This document shows, piece by piece, positions 1 through 12,073 of a DNA stretch of 64,000 bases. Where the stretch lies: assembly GCA_027924585.1 (NCBI GenBank), contig BSBM01000096.1:8059501-8123500 (forward strand). The letters are read 5' to 3'. A program made the position numbers and the translations under genes. How positions within the stretch are numbered: the stretch's first letter is position 1; every line of letters starts with the position of its first letter. The DNA is from Larix kaempferi (Eukaryota; Streptophyta; Pinopsida; Pinales; Pinaceae). The notes under the pieces were generated by a model. It was not told the DNA's origin. It did no database searches and saw only the letters and a program-made list of their open reading frames with translations.

Positions 1-94
1 ACTACATCGTCCCTAGACATGATATGGTTTCTTAAATATATCATGTGTGTTGCAAGGTATGCTGCTATTGTGTTGTTGATCGAGAGGATCCAGT

Positions 95-440
95 TGATGA
101 TATCGTGTGATGATGATGATGTTGATCATGTGATGACGATGATGTTGATCGTGTGATGACGATGATGCTGATCGTGCGATGACGATGATGTTGATCGTGT
201 GATGACGATGATGTTGATTGTGTGATGACGATGATGCTGACCGTTTGATGATGATGACGCTAATCGTGTGATGATGATGATGCTGATCGTGTGATGACGA
301 CGATGTTGATCGTGTGATGACGATGATGATGATCGTGTGATGACGATGCTATTGATCGTGATGATCTAGATGACGATGCTGCTGATCGTGATGATCTAGA
401 TGACGATGTTGTTGATCGTGAGGATCCAGATGTTGATGTT
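95..440 (+). repeat. GATGATGATG-rich tandem repeat in the Copia 3' UTR
   Basis: About a dozen imperfect copies of a roughly 27-30 bp unit built on 'tgatcgtgtgatgacgatga' follow each other, changing gradually to 'gatctagatgacgatg' units at the right end. The array lies between where pol should end and the polypurine tract. The two other Copia copies in the window carry different arrays at the same place. Confidence 0.85.
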
Positions 441-628
441 GCTGTAGCTGTTCAAGTGCTGCAGAAGATAAAGATTCAGTACTGAAGATGTTGATGTTCC
501 AGTAACTGCTTGAGTTACTGATGATGTATAAAGAAAGCTTCCAATGATTTATAGATGTATCATGTATGGTGTTGATGACTCCTTGCTTGTGCAGATGTTG
601 TTATAATATCCTTCTTGTTAAGGGGGAG

Positions 629-1228
629 TGTTGAAATATTGTAACTTCTAAGAATATTATATTTGTATTTTATTCCAGAGATGTTTCATTCCTCCGATGA
701 GACTTTGTCATGTATCCGGAGATGTTTTATTCCTCCGTGGAGAATGTGGTAACTTGGGTTATTAGACTTCCCTAGTGGGAGTCGGCCCTGTATGAGTCAT
801 GTGGGTCAAAGGGTTATTAGACCACCCTAGTGGGGTTGGCCTTGTCACATTATGTTAAGTGGTTAAGTTGGGGCCGACCTAGTTAATGTAAAAGACAAGT
901 CGGAGTAGTGTATAAATAGAGGAAGTGTGTTCCTTATTTATCACACACACAATTCATTCACTCACTTGTGAATAGTGCATAAGTGAGAGAGAGATCTGGT
1001 ATGGAGGAGAAGGAGCTCATGTCTAGGGTTTACATCTTTGTATTTGTTGGTCATCTATATTGAGTAAGCGTTGCTGGGTTTTCTACCCCATGAGGGTTTC
1101 CCAGGATAAATCTGTGTCTCTTGTGTTTATGCTGTGCTTGTTGTTCTTTCAGTGATCCTGTATATGCTATTGTTGTGAAATGGAATGTAATGTTGATATT
1201 TTATGTCTTAGCATATTAAATCTTAACA
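629..1228 (+). repeat. 3' LTR of the partial Copia element (600 bp)
   Basis: Starts TGTTGAAATATT directly after the polypurine tract and ends TCTTAACA, giving standard TG...CA ends. It contains a TATA box at 911-917 followed by the leader. The right flank starts 'gatatg'; the matching left target duplication is outside the window. Confidence 0.8.
911..917 (+). promoter_or_regulatory. TATA box of the Copia LTR promoter
   Basis: TATAAAT lies about 280 bp into the LTR, at the same relative place as TATAAATA in the other two Copia LTRs (38454 and, on the minus strand, 58208). It should set the start of the element's transcript, i.e. the U3/R border. Confidence 0.6.
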
Positions 1229-1675
1229 GATATGGGAAGGGAAATTGACTTTATTTTTTCCTAAAATTCCATAAAAAATATTTTAGATTGATCAAAAGTT
1301 AAATATCAAATGCTAACATTATGTAATTCAATTTTATTAAAGGTATTCCATTTTTTCCTTAAAAACCTCTTTTTCATCCATATTGACCTTTTAGGAAATT
1401 TTGACCATTACAATATCTCATCAAAACCATTGTAAATCTTAAAAAACAAGTAAACAATAATATCCTTTAATGCAAAGAAAGGCTTATCAAGAGACAAATA
1501 ATAAATATATTTTTTATAAAAAAATTGAATGGATATTATTGATATTGTTGATTTATTTGATAAAAAATAAAAAAGAGAATATCACATAAAAAGTGCAGTG
1601 AGAAACAAACAATAAATACCTTTTCATAACAAATAGAATGGATCTTTGCGCCAAGATGCGCTCTACAGCCCAGTA
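1229..1675. other. AT-rich flank without recognisable genes
   Basis: Low-complexity AT-rich DNA between the Copia LTR and the 70-bp array. No ORF, RNA gene or element end could be supported here. Confidence 0.6.
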
Positions 1676-2090
1676 TGGGGGAGATCTTGTAACGCATGTA
1701 ACATGTAACGTTTGTCAAAAGTAATACTATGAGGGATATCTTGTAACGAATGTAACATGTAACATTTTCAAAAGTAACAAAATGTAAAAAGTAATAGTAT
1801 GAGGGAGATCTTGTAACAGATGTAACATGTAACGTTTGTCAAAAGTAATAAAATGTAACAAGTAATAGTATGAGGGAGATCTTGTAACGGATGTAACATG
1901 TAACGTTTTTGAAAGTAATAAAATGTAAAAAGTAATAGTATGAGGGAGATCTTGTAATGGATGTAACATGTAACATTTTCAAAAGTAATAAAATGTAAAA
2001 AGTAATACTATGAGGGAGATATTGTAACGCATGTAGCATGTAACGTTTGGCGAAAGTAATAAAATGTAATAATAAACTTAATATATATTA
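1676..2090 (+). repeat. 70-bp tandem array, left part
   Basis: Six units begin with 'gagggagatcttgtaac' or close variants at about 1676, 1731, 1801, 1872, 1942 and 2012. The unit continues with 'atgtaacatgtaacg', then 'aaagtaataaaatgtaa'. The same array continues at 26233-26409 on the other side of the Tekay element, so it was one array before that insertion. Small ORFs on the minus strand here are products of the repeat and not genes. Confidence 0.9.
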
Positions 2091-5000
2091 TGATACCACT
2101 TATGACTGATTTTGATTATTTTAGACTTATGATTGATTAGATTATTTGAGACCTATGATTGATCAGACTACTTTTGAGACCTACGACTGATTTGACTATT
2201 GAGGGCACTGGTTTGAAGTGACCTTGAATTATAAAAAAAAACTTAGACCATGAATGATTGCTTTAAATTTTATATGTGAAATGAAAATGGTTAGATAAAT
2301 GATGATTGATGAATATACTCGACTGACTGAGAAAATGAAAAATGATGAATGTTGAAATTACTTGAAATGAAAATGATGATTTTTTTTATGCTCGACTGAT
2401 AGAAGCATAATGTCAAAATGATGAAAGTTTAGTAGATTCGACTGACTGAGATACTGAAAAGAATGATACAAATGTTTTATAGTGCAGCGCTACTAATATG
2501 CGTTTGAGTGTGTGCAGTGGCAGGTAAGACGATTTACCGACTGACCCACAATGGAATTATCGAGCTCGTAAGAATGGAAAAAACACTTAGGGGTACAACG
2601 ACTGACTATCGACCCTGAATTAGCAATCCACGCACGGGTGAAGCTGTTTCAGCTCACCCGGGGAAGCGTATGTCGTACGGGCAAGGCCATAATGATTTGG
2701 TCGCGTATGATGAGTTGAGGGGCGCGCAATAAGGAGAGCCTTATCCCTCAACATCCCTTAGTCTCCAAGGAGTGTAGTTGAGAGATCGCGGTAATGGTTC
2801 CCGGTCACTACGTAGTACTTCCTATAAGAAGAAAGGAAATAAACTGTCGGAAGGGCCCGCCGAAGAGGCACCTAGATAAGAGAAAGATAATTGTTATTTA
2901 AAATAAAGAAATCGAAAATTCATCAAAAATAAATTCAGGTGACTTTAAATTAACAAGACAACTACCAGAAAACTTTATTCATTATTCTTTTGTTTCAAAA
3001 ATAAAACTTTTTAGTTTACTCTAAACTATTTTTCTACTTTATTGAAAGAATAAAATAAAAGTTAAACTAGAAGTCACTATAGAAGTTCTTTTAGAATTGA
3101 ACACTCATAGGAGTTAAATTTAAATGAGAATATTCTAGTAAAGAATAAAAGAAGTAAAGAGAATATATATATATAAATTATTATTAATTTTCTAAATCTT
3201 TTAAATATATATATATATATATGTTATTTAACAAAAGAAATAAATTTCTTTTATAATTTTTATTATTTAAAAGAAATAAATTAAATAAAAACAACAAGTT
3301 TACTAAAAAGGTATTTAGTAAACTATTTGAGAAACAAAAGAGTGGAACTCTCCTACACCTAACTTCCATTGATTTAGGGAATTAGGTGCACATTAAAGAC
3401 ATTGAGACACATGTATTTGAGAATATTTGAAACTAAAATATTAAATTAAATTAAATATGTGCATGGACAGACACATGGCACACAAGAATTTGATATATAA
3501 TGAGGGAGGAGAAGGAGAGAAGGACATCTCTTGCTCCCTAATCCTGAATTGTCATCATAATCTCAGATTATGTTATGATCCTTGGAGTTGGGATTAGCCG
3601 AAACAGGGATTGGGAGATCGTTTCGCGAGGCTAGCTTGTGTGTTCTTACGACCCCATTAGCTCGGGGGTTCGAGGTGAAGAAGAGTAACCTCAATACGGT
3701 AGGGAGGTCAACCGAGGGGTTGTCGGTATCTTGTCAAGTGGAACGACTGGAGCTCAGATTCGGCTACAAATTACAACAGACATTCGACGGTATAATTCAG
3801 ATTCTACAAATTGTTCTTTCCTTTTCTTGTTCAATAATTATTTTACCTTTTTGGGTTTCATTTAAAAAAAAAGATATGGACTAGTTCGGCTTTCATATAT
3901 TTCCCTAAATCTATGTAATTTGTAGAAGACTTTAGATCCAACCAGTATGAATATTAACTCTGTTTTAGTTTCACGATTTGGGGAAAATTATAATTATGTT
4001 TTCTTTTTATAATTTCCTAAAGTTTCTGTTGATCAATGGAAGCGAAACTCTGTTTTTATAATTTTCATCGGATGCTTCGGGATTGGGAAGGGTTTAAACC
4101 TGCATATTACAATATGAATTCTGTCGTAGCCTCGAGATGATGTTGAGACCTCAAGAAACGATTTAGTTATGTATTTATAAATCTGTGTATTAATGTTTTT
4201 TTTTTAGCTTCAACCCGATTGTAAATAATCAAAGATCTCTGTATATTAAAGGCGTTTCCTAGCTTCAATCTGACTTTTAATTGAACTTAAGTAGATCCCT
4301 GTATTCCATTCTAATTTGTGTTTCCAAGATTTGGGGTGCGAATCATAAAAACTGAATCCTAAACCCTCTGCATTGAATGTCAATTTATGAGGCTTCCCTT
4401 AATCGAATCGTTTTCTTTAAACATGCTCTTGAATCAAAGTAGATAATAATCGAAGACTAGATTTCTTTGCTTGCCTTCTACTTTAGAATTGCATTGCTCC
4501 TTCAAATCTTATGTAGGAATCCCCAGATGCACAGCGACTCCAGATTCGTAATGTCGAGTTTAACTCGCTCTTTTCCTTTATTTGTGCACTGATTTCTGGT
4601 TTATCATCTCCAGATTGATTTCTTGTTTATTGACATTTAAATTTCCATGTTTATCCATTTCTGCATAGAATTTCCAGATCTTATAAGTATTCTTAAAATT
4701 TGTGTAGATCCATTACTTTGGGTATTTCCAGAATTCCTTAAAACAAATTTAATTAATCTTAAATCTCAGTATGGATCCTTGATTGAACGTTTCCAGAACT
4801 TTTCAATTGACTTGCTTACTATCACCTAAATCTCTGTGTGAAATCATTGAATAGGCGTTTCCAGGACTTTTCAATCAACTTGTTTATTGACATTTAAATT
4901 TTTTGAGAATGCGTCCAGGTCTTCGCGAACGAAATCCACCTAAGATTTTAGGGAAATTTCAACTTTGTTTTAGATAGGTATGTATTTAATTTCTTTAAAC

Positions 5001-6851
5001 CCTATTTTCACTATTTAATTCTCTGTGTTCGTGATTTCGAATTGGGAAGTGTTTTGATGAAACTGTTCTTTAAAAAAATTCTCTGTGTCTAAAATTTCGA
5101 ATTGGAAGGTACCTGATGGTACTGTTTCCTTTAAATTCCCTGTGTATCAATCTCTTAATTAAACGTTTATAGAATTAGTGAATACAAAATTACTATGCCT
5201 TTTTATTCTCTGTTCTTTGACTATTGATTGGCATTCCCAAATTTTCTTGAGAACCGAATTGTAACTTTTGCCCTTAATTATCTCTGTAATTGCTAAATCG
5301 AAACCTCTCTGTATGCATTTCGCATCAGTGTGGGTAGCCCAATTGGATTCTGCATCCTGGTCATTGTTGAAAGTTGTATAGCACTGATTTTATTCTCTAT
5401 ATGAAACCCAGATGTGTACACTATTCAAAACTCAAATGTATTCGAATTCACCATGAGTGTATCTTGATCCCATTTAAAATATCTGTGTACCGTTGACGTT
5501 TTCTAGAACTTCTCTGCTTTGTTACTTAAAAGACTTGGGGTTTTAAATTTATGTGCCCAATAAAAATCTTCCTAAACTGCCTAGACCTTGCATCCATAAT
5601 GGAACTTATGCTAGCATGAAGATTGGAATAGGGCCAAACTCTAGCTCTGTCCATTGGTGGAAAATTACAATTACCCGAGTACGGAAAGATAAATGAGATC
5701 TATAAATATTTTGTTATGACGGAAAAGGCACTATGCATTCAACCCTCACCTCGCCAAGCCCTATATTGTATGGCTCCCCCCAATATTCACAACCTGTCTC
5801 GTGTTCAGAATTCTCAGCGATTTAATGACTGACCCATGATGTAAGGATGAACCATCTATCTACGTTCGCACATCAATCTTCGGGAGTGGGAGTAGATTGA
5901 ATTCTGGTTGCCACCTGTTGGGAATCCCAGCAGTTGCATTGCACATGGTATGCCACTGGTGACATGGCTTAATGGTGATAAGCTGGATTTATTTCTCAGT
6001 TGTTTTCTATTCTAGTATCTCTTCCTTTTGTTTGACTAAGGATTGATTTATATTTTCATAACCATTTGTAACGGGGTAGGAGTTAAAGACCATTATTTAT
6101 GCATTTTACAATTAGATGAAATACTATCAGTGATGCAATTTATATTTAGATGTATAGTGTAGTAGTTCGTTGATGTAAATTCTTATTTCAAATAGAAATG
6201 AATTATAGTGCTTTATTTGATTACCATTATATATGCATTTTATAGTTATATGAAACACCATTAGTGGTGCAATTTATATATAGATGAATAAGTGGAATAG
6301 TTCGTTATGACAATTCATTTTTCAAATGAAATTGAATATAGTGCTTTATATAAATACCACTATTTACACATTTTATACTTAGATGAAATACTATCAATGA
6401 TGCAATTTATATTTAGACGTATAAGTGGAATAGTTCGTTTATGTCAATTCATACTTCAAAGTAGAATTGAAGTGTAGTGCTTTTATTTGTGTCAATTTAT
6501 AATTGAAATGAGATGTTTATATTTATGTCGAATTGTATTTCAAGGGTAAATTTAAAATACTCCTAGTTAGGTCAAGTATATGTGATACATAGAAGTTAAC
6601 CGCATGGGATTACATTTGTACTTATATGTTCTATGGTTAACTTTTCATATTCTTTTTAAGTATTATACTACATAGGAAAAGTTAAATATTTTAGGTATTG
6701 TGGTAAGGAAGTGGATTAAATAGGAGTCTCAAGTAGTAAGTGGATGAAACTGTAAAGGAAATTTCTCCCATGATCACTATTTCATGAATGTGTAACTGGT
6801 TGCTATGCTATACTTTCAAAAAAAAATCGAGCTAGAACGATGACCCCTACA
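2091..6851 (+). repeat. 5' LTR of the Tekay element (about 4.76 kb)
   Basis: It aligns along its whole length with 21437-26232 with scattered differences and ends CCCCTACA four bases before the PBS. The left end reads TGATACCACTTATG where the 3' LTR has TGTATGTAATGCCC and then CACTTATG, so roughly 15 bases were deleted or altered at the junction. It holds a TA dinucleotide run, AT-rich blocks and no coding capacity; small ORFs inside it occur twice only because the LTR does. Confidence 0.88.
3494..3501 (+). promoter_or_regulatory. Candidate TATA box in the Tekay 5' LTR
   Basis: TATATAAT is followed by a purine-rich stretch (agggaggagaaggagag) and is conserved at 22855-22862 in the 3' LTR. 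If used, U3 would be about 1.4 kb and R-U5 more than 3 kb. This is a guess from motif and conservation only. Confidence 0.35.
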
Positions 6852-6854
6852 TTT

Positions 6855-6866
6855 TGGTATCAGAGC
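6855..6866 (+). other. Primer binding site of the Tekay element (tRNA-iMet)
   Basis: TGGTATCAGAGC, complementary to the 3' end of plant initiator tRNA-Met, follows the 5' LTR end (6851) after three bases. It would prime minus-strand cDNA synthesis. Confidence 0.85.
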
Positions 6867-6941
6867 ACGGTCAAACCTAGTTCGGACCGAAACATTTCCG
6901 CAACACTTGATAAACTGCTTGAATGACAAATTTTACTTTGC

Positions 6942-8069
6942 ATGAAAACAGAATTTGCCATGGACCGACGGACTCGTCAAGGTAGAACTGGGAGGGGACG
7001 AGCACGGGCAGCACGTCCGCCAACTCCTCCAGTAGCTACTCCACCCAGAGTCGAAGAGGCGATTAACTTGCCCGCCGCCGAAGTCATGAACATGATGAGA
7101 AACTTCCAAATAATGTCAGAAGCACTGTTGACCCGACTAGACCGCGCGGAAGAACGGCCCATAGTACCCACGACTGAACCGCAAAACCCACTTCCTGCCA
7201 ACATTCATAGAGAACTGGAAAAAGTAAGATTTCCAGAATTTTGGGGTTCCACTGAAGGAGTCACGGTAGAAGCTTGGTTAGAGAACATGGCAATGTGCTT
7301 TGCTTTGAGGGACTACACCTCAAACCTAAAGGTACACATGGACATTTTGCAGCTGAAAGGGGAAGCCCTACTCTGGTGGAAGACATTGAAACCACAGTTG
7401 GGAGTCGATACCAATGAAGTGTCATGGGAACTATTTGAAGAACAGTTTCACAAACACTACATGTCTGAAGAGTTCATTGAGAGGCAGCTCAATGAGTTCA
7501 ATTCCCTCCAACAAGGAGGAAGAACAGTGCAGGAGTATGAGATCAGGTTCATGGAACTTTTGAGGTATGTGCCTCACATCTCGACAAAGAAGCTGAAAGT
7601 GAACAAATATATTTATGGACTGAACGGAAACATTAGAGACAAGGTCCGCATTCTTACTCTGCCTACATTGCATGATGTGGTACAAAAAGCTTTGATAGCC
7701 GAAGAAGAACTGGTAAACACAGGTCCGTCCAGGAAAAAAATTTCCATTCGGACTCGGGCAGTACCACTTTCTGACCCGTCGAAAGTGAATTTTGGTCAGT
7801 GAAATAACTTCAGAGGACCTATGCATGGGAAGCCAGTTAGAAATAACAGAACACCGTACAAGCCACCACCCAGAAGGGACAACACTAGAACATTTGAGAA
7901 ACCAGCATAGTCAGGACCACGTGGTAATAACGCACCCACTAGAAGGTCAAGAAGAGGACCAAAGGAAGGATGTTGGGTTTGCGGAGGCCCGCACTTTCAG
8001 GTTGACTACGCTCAGCAGCAGACGGGACAGAGACAGGGACAGAGGCCACCTCAGACTACTGCTGCAGAT
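6942..8069 (+). pseudogene. gag: Gag of the Tekay element (decayed)
   Basis: The capsid and nucleocapsid precursor that would build the virus-like particle. The N-terminus is basic (RRTRQGRTGRGRAR). A retrotransposon gag domain follows, with 'VRFPEFWGS' near residue 95, 'GEALLWWKT' near residue 140, 'FEEQFHKHY' near residue 165 and 'YEIRFMELLRYVP' near residue 200. A zinc knuckle near 7970 reads CWVCGGPHFQVDY; the last cysteine of the CCHC box is replaced by tyrosine. Stops lie at 7800-7802 (TGA) and 7908-7910 (TAG), with the frame continuing through both. The first ATG at 6942 is a reasonable start; a second at 6960 is also possible. Gag and pol are normally one reading frame in this clade. 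Confidence 0.85.
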
Positions 8070-10106
8070 ATGGGTCGAGCACATCGTATACATGCGGCAG
8101 TCAACAACCGTCAGGCGGAACATCAGTCTACTGTACTAGAAACAATTGGCACACTTAATGGTATGCAATTCTCTTTACTTATTGACCCTGGTGCTACTGA
8201 AATCTTTATTTCTTATTCTGCATTAGAACGAAGCAAGATGATGGCATGTGCACAAGACGATTTCGACTTAGTCGAAATGGCATCCGGAAATACCCAGAGC
8301 GTGGGACTGAAACTAGAAGATTGTGAGTTAGACATAGGAGTATGTCGCACTAGAACTTCTTTCTATGCAACCGCCCTCGGAGCCTATGACCTAATACTGG
8401 GCATGGATTGGTTAGAAACCCATGCCGCCATCTTAGACTGTTGTAGCAAAGAACTGAATTTTTATGACGATGAAGGTTATAAGAAGGTCCTCAGGGGGAT
8501 GAAGAATAAGGTATCGTTGCGGATGATTTTCGCTTTACAGCTGAAGAGAAGTCTAAGGAAGGGATGCCAACTCTATGCGGTAATAGCAATGAATAAAGAC
8601 AAGGACAAAGCCGACATCTCCAACCATCCCTTATTTGTGGAATACATGGATGTATTTCCTGAAGACTTACCCGGACTACCACCTCAGAGAGAGCTAGACT
8701 TTACCATATAACTAAAGCCAGGGACAGAACCGATCGCAAGAGCTCCATACAGAATGTCCGTGCCGGAACTGAAGGAACTTCAGATGCAGTTACAAGAGCT
8801 CTTGGACCTAGGGTTGATTAGACCAAGCGTCTCCCCATGGGGAGCACCAATACTCTTTGTTAAGAAGAAGGATGGGTCATGGCGACTCTGCATTGACTAC
8901 CACCAGTTGAACAAGGCTACTGTGAGGAATCAGTATCCTTTACCTAGGATCGATGACTTGTTCGATCAGATGAAAGGTGCCACAATCTTTTCAAAGATTG
9001 GTTTGCGATCAGGTTACCATCAGTTGAGAATCATAGAAGTTGATATTCCGAAGACTGCTTTTAAGACACGGTTTGGACACTACGAGTTCGTAGTGGTACC
9101 TTTTGGGTTGACCAAATCACCTAGTGTCTTCATCAACTTCATGAACGGCGTGTTTCGCCAGTATCTCGACAAGTTCGTGCAAGTATTCCTCGATGATATT
9201 CTTATCTACTCCAAGACACCAGAGGAACATGAAGAGCACATCCGGTTAGTTTTACAGTGTCTCAGAGAAAAATCACTTTATGGGAAGTTGTCGAAATGCT
9301 CCTTCTTCCAGAAGGAAATTCACTATTTAGGACATATTATTTCTGGCGATGGTATAGCAGTAGATCCCTCCAAGATTGAGGCCATTTGGGAATGGCCAGC
9401 GCCGACGAACGTACACGAAGTGAGAAGCTTCATGGGACTTACGGGATATTACAGAAGGTTTGTTGAAGGGTTCTCGAGGATTGCAGGACCGATCACTGAG
9501 TTGCAAAAAAAAGATAGGCCGTTTATTTGGACAGAAAAATGTGCCAAGGAATTTGCAAAACTGAAGGAGCTATTAAAAACGACACCGGTTCTAAAAGTGT
9601 CGGACATGGAGGAAGATTTCTTGGTATGCCTTGATGCATCCAAGGATGGATTCCGATGTGTGCTAATGCAAGGAGGGAGAGCGATTGTCTACTCCTCTCG
9701 GAGACTCAAACCACATGAGGAAAACTATGCGACACATGACATGGAACTGACTGTAGTAATGCATGCTTTACGCTTATGGTGACACTATCTAATAGGAAGG
9801 AAATTTGAACTTAAGACGGATCACCATGGATTGCAGTATATATTTACTCAGAGTGATCTAAATGCTAGACAGAGGAGATGGTCAGAACAGTTGAGTGAGT
9901 ATGACTTTGACATTACCTATGTGAAGGGGACCCTGAACAAGGTAGCAGATGCACTTAGTCGTAGACCCCGCATATTCTCAGTGATTCTGATGCAGACCAA
10001 CCTGAGAGAAAAGGTGCTTGGGCTACAACGACGAGACAAGTGGTACAACGAGGTAAAGGCCAAGATAGAACAGGAACTGATGGAACTACCCAAGTATAAG
10101 GGTTAT
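8070..10106 (+). pseudogene. pol: Protease, reverse transcriptase and RNase H of the Tekay element (decayed)
   Basis: Protease: 'LLIDPGATEIFIS' near 8184 shows proline where the active-site triad (D-S/T-G) needs serine or threonine. Reverse transcriptase: '[22 protein letters not shown]', '[13 protein letters not shown]' and 'FLDDILIYS' (DD at 9192-9197) are clear; the upstream catalytic aspartate of 'SKIDLRSGYHQ'-type sites is glycine here (codon 9000-9002). RNase H: 'CLDASKDGF', '[14 protein letters not shown]', 'KTDHHGLQYIF' and 'KVADALSRR' keep the acidic residues. Stops at 8709-8711 (TAA) and 9780-9782 (TGA) are in frame. The sequence is cut at 10106 by the nested LTR element just before the integrase zinc-binding region. 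Confidence 0.9.
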
Positions 10107-11547
10107 TGTAATACCCCATTTTGACCCTTAGGATATACTAGATTTTAATGTAAATATTGTATGCATATTATGTATGATTCCTAGCATGGATCTCAAGGCC
10201 AAGGCCCCGCAAGTGAACGCTCGATCTAGAAGAGGCAAGTATTTGGAATTATGCTACCCATGTGCTAGTGAAACATGGGAATTGTAAATATGCATCTTAA
10301 TATAAATTCCCACAACTAGCTATGCAATGCAACAAGAGATGGGGGCATGATATTTCAAGGAATTGGGAGAGAAATATTCAAACCCTTGAGCCAATCAAGT
10401 CAAGCCAAGTGTCAATGTGAGAACCCATGAACCCTCAACTACCCATGTTGACTTTGGTTCCCAATCATTCATTTCTCCCAAGAGTTGGTTGAGGCAGTTA
10501 ATGCCTTGGGGATTGGAGAGGTATGGCTGTCCAAATTCGAGTATGGGCAAGCCACCCTCATGGAAAATCATGTTTTCCTTCTTGGGCAAGAAAACACCCA
10601 CGAATTTCCTTCCCAAGCAATTATTCATGACCAGACTTCACTCTCTCACGTTTTTTGGAACTTGCTGGGCGTTTTTGGTTGGCTGGGCGTTTTATTTTGA
10701 AGCTTGTTGGGTGTTTGGGAGCTGGATGGGCATTTTTGGCATTGCTGGGAACTCGTTTTTGTGTTGCAGACCTGTTGAGAAGGAGAGAGCACGATTTGGG
10801 GGTTTGTAGAGACCATTGCTGCTCTTTGAATGCCCATGGACATTTTCTAAAAACGAAATTGCCTTCCAGGGTTGTTTTCCCATTTTCCATTTTTTTTTTG
10901 GGTTGCCCACGTTTTCCCTTCATACCCAATACTTCAGATTTTGCTATTATGTGTACCCATGCCCAGTTTATGAGTTTTCTGTGTATAGGAGATTGTTTGG
11001 ATTGAAATGGGTTTCCATTGTTTTGGTCTGAACTTGAGTGGAAGCATCCACAATTAAAGAGGGTTCAGATTAAGCCTGATAAACCTAGCAGTGGTCTGGC
11101 TTGGCTTAGATCCAAATGACTATTTGGCTGTTTGGCTGTATATGAGTCTGAAATCCCCTTTTCCTTGTAGATATCATGCCCAGCTCGAGGGTGGCCTTCG
11201 GACGGACTCAGTATATGCTGTCGAAGAGCCTACGGTTGGGTGGAACGTTGCAGCGACATAGCTAGTTGCTTGGGGCAATTGCGAAAGGAAGATAAGTGTA
11301 CTATGTCTCTGTATTTTACTTCTGCAATGTCTAATTTGATGTTTATATTGATATGCTGTATGCATATAAAATGTGTGTGGACGATTTGTTTATTTCCGCT
11401 GTGCATATTCAATTGAGTTGCATCTGCACACAATGGATTTTAATTGTAAAAAAAAAATAAAGAATGGGTTGAGTCTTTTAGGAACAGCCCCATAGATTGG
11501 TAGCATATTCCCTTCCAGGATTTGGGTCCGCGGGAGGGGACATTACA
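10107..11547 (+). repeat. 5' LTR of the nested LARD-like element (1,441 bp)
   Basis: Begins TGTAATACCCC and ends GACATTACA. It includes a short tandem stretch of 'gctgggcgtttt' units (about 10666-10740) and an A run near 11450. It matches 18562-20064. Several overlapping ORFs inside it occur on both strands and in both LTRs and have no known domain, so they are not called as genes. Confidence 0.9.
10301..10307 (+). promoter_or_regulatory. Candidate TATA box of the LARD-like LTR
   Basis: TATAAAT about 195 bp into the LTR, conserved at 18756-18762 in the 3' LTR. Confidence 0.4.
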
Positions 11548-11550
11548 TTT

Positions 11551-11562
11551 TGGTATCAGAGC
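11551..11562 (+). other. Primer binding site of the LARD-like element (tRNA-iMet)
   Basis: TGGTATCAGAGC three bases after the 5' LTR, the same primer as the Tekay and Copia elements in the window. Confidence 0.85.
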
Positions 11563-12073
11563 CCATGGTTGCAACACTGAGGCTGTTGGGCCGACATCCA
11601 CACAACAAATTTGGAAAATATGATTTTTTGTGTGTGTTGTGCAGGAGGTATGTTGTTGTGTATTGGTTGATGTTTGTTGCTAATTGTTGTGCATATGAGA
11701 TAATGCATCATGCGCTTGAGACCTTGAGTAATTATGACTCCTTATCCCTTGAATGTCCATGATGCTTTGAATGCATGAAATTGAATGTTGAGCATGGCTG
11801 GCATGATTTTTCCTTTCCCATGCCTGTTGGGTGCTTGAAGATTGATTGTGAATCCATTGGTTGGATTGTTGAATTTGAAATGAAGAGAAAATCCCTTTTC
11901 AGAGATGCAATTTCTTGGCATTCTTTTACTGTTTTTATGCAAGTTTGATCTGTAGTAACTCACCTCTATAAAGAAAACGAAGCAAACATTTCAGAAAATT
12001 TTCTAAACTGTCTTTGAGAATTTAAAATTTTTTCTAAGTGTTGGAAATTTTGCTTAAGGCTCTGTCAGCGATT

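Larger units (their letters stand above)
1..1228 (+). mobile_element. 3' end of a Copia LTR retrotransposon (partial)
   Basis: Only the end of the element is inside the window: a repeat-rich 3' untranslated region (1-619), a polypurine tract (aagggggag, 620-628) and one LTR (629-1228). No coding sequence is left in the window. The LTR shares its overall plan with the two other Copia elements here (38211-45542 and 57881-63873): a short 'ggttattagac' block, a 'gtcggcc' block, a TATA box, and a 3' part ending in TTAACA. It is therefore the same lineage but a clearly different subfamily. A 5' LTR cannot be seen, so it could also be a truncated copy. The call rests on polypurine tract plus TG...CA LTR geometry. 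Confidence 0.8.

Noticed and set aside
95-440. Regular short repeats that might suggest a CRISPR-like array
   Set aside because: The units are contiguous and degenerate with no unique spacers, in a eukaryotic retrotransposon 3' UTR.
3582-3884. A 100-codon ORF in the Tekay LTR, also at 22931
   Set aside because: It lies inside the LTR, differs in length and ending between the two LTRs, and matches no known domain.
10417-11031. Overlapping ORFs of 70-130 codons in the LARD LTR, repeated at 18872-19548
   Set aside because: Present on both strands and in both LTRs, in several frames, without conserved domains; expected by chance and repetition.
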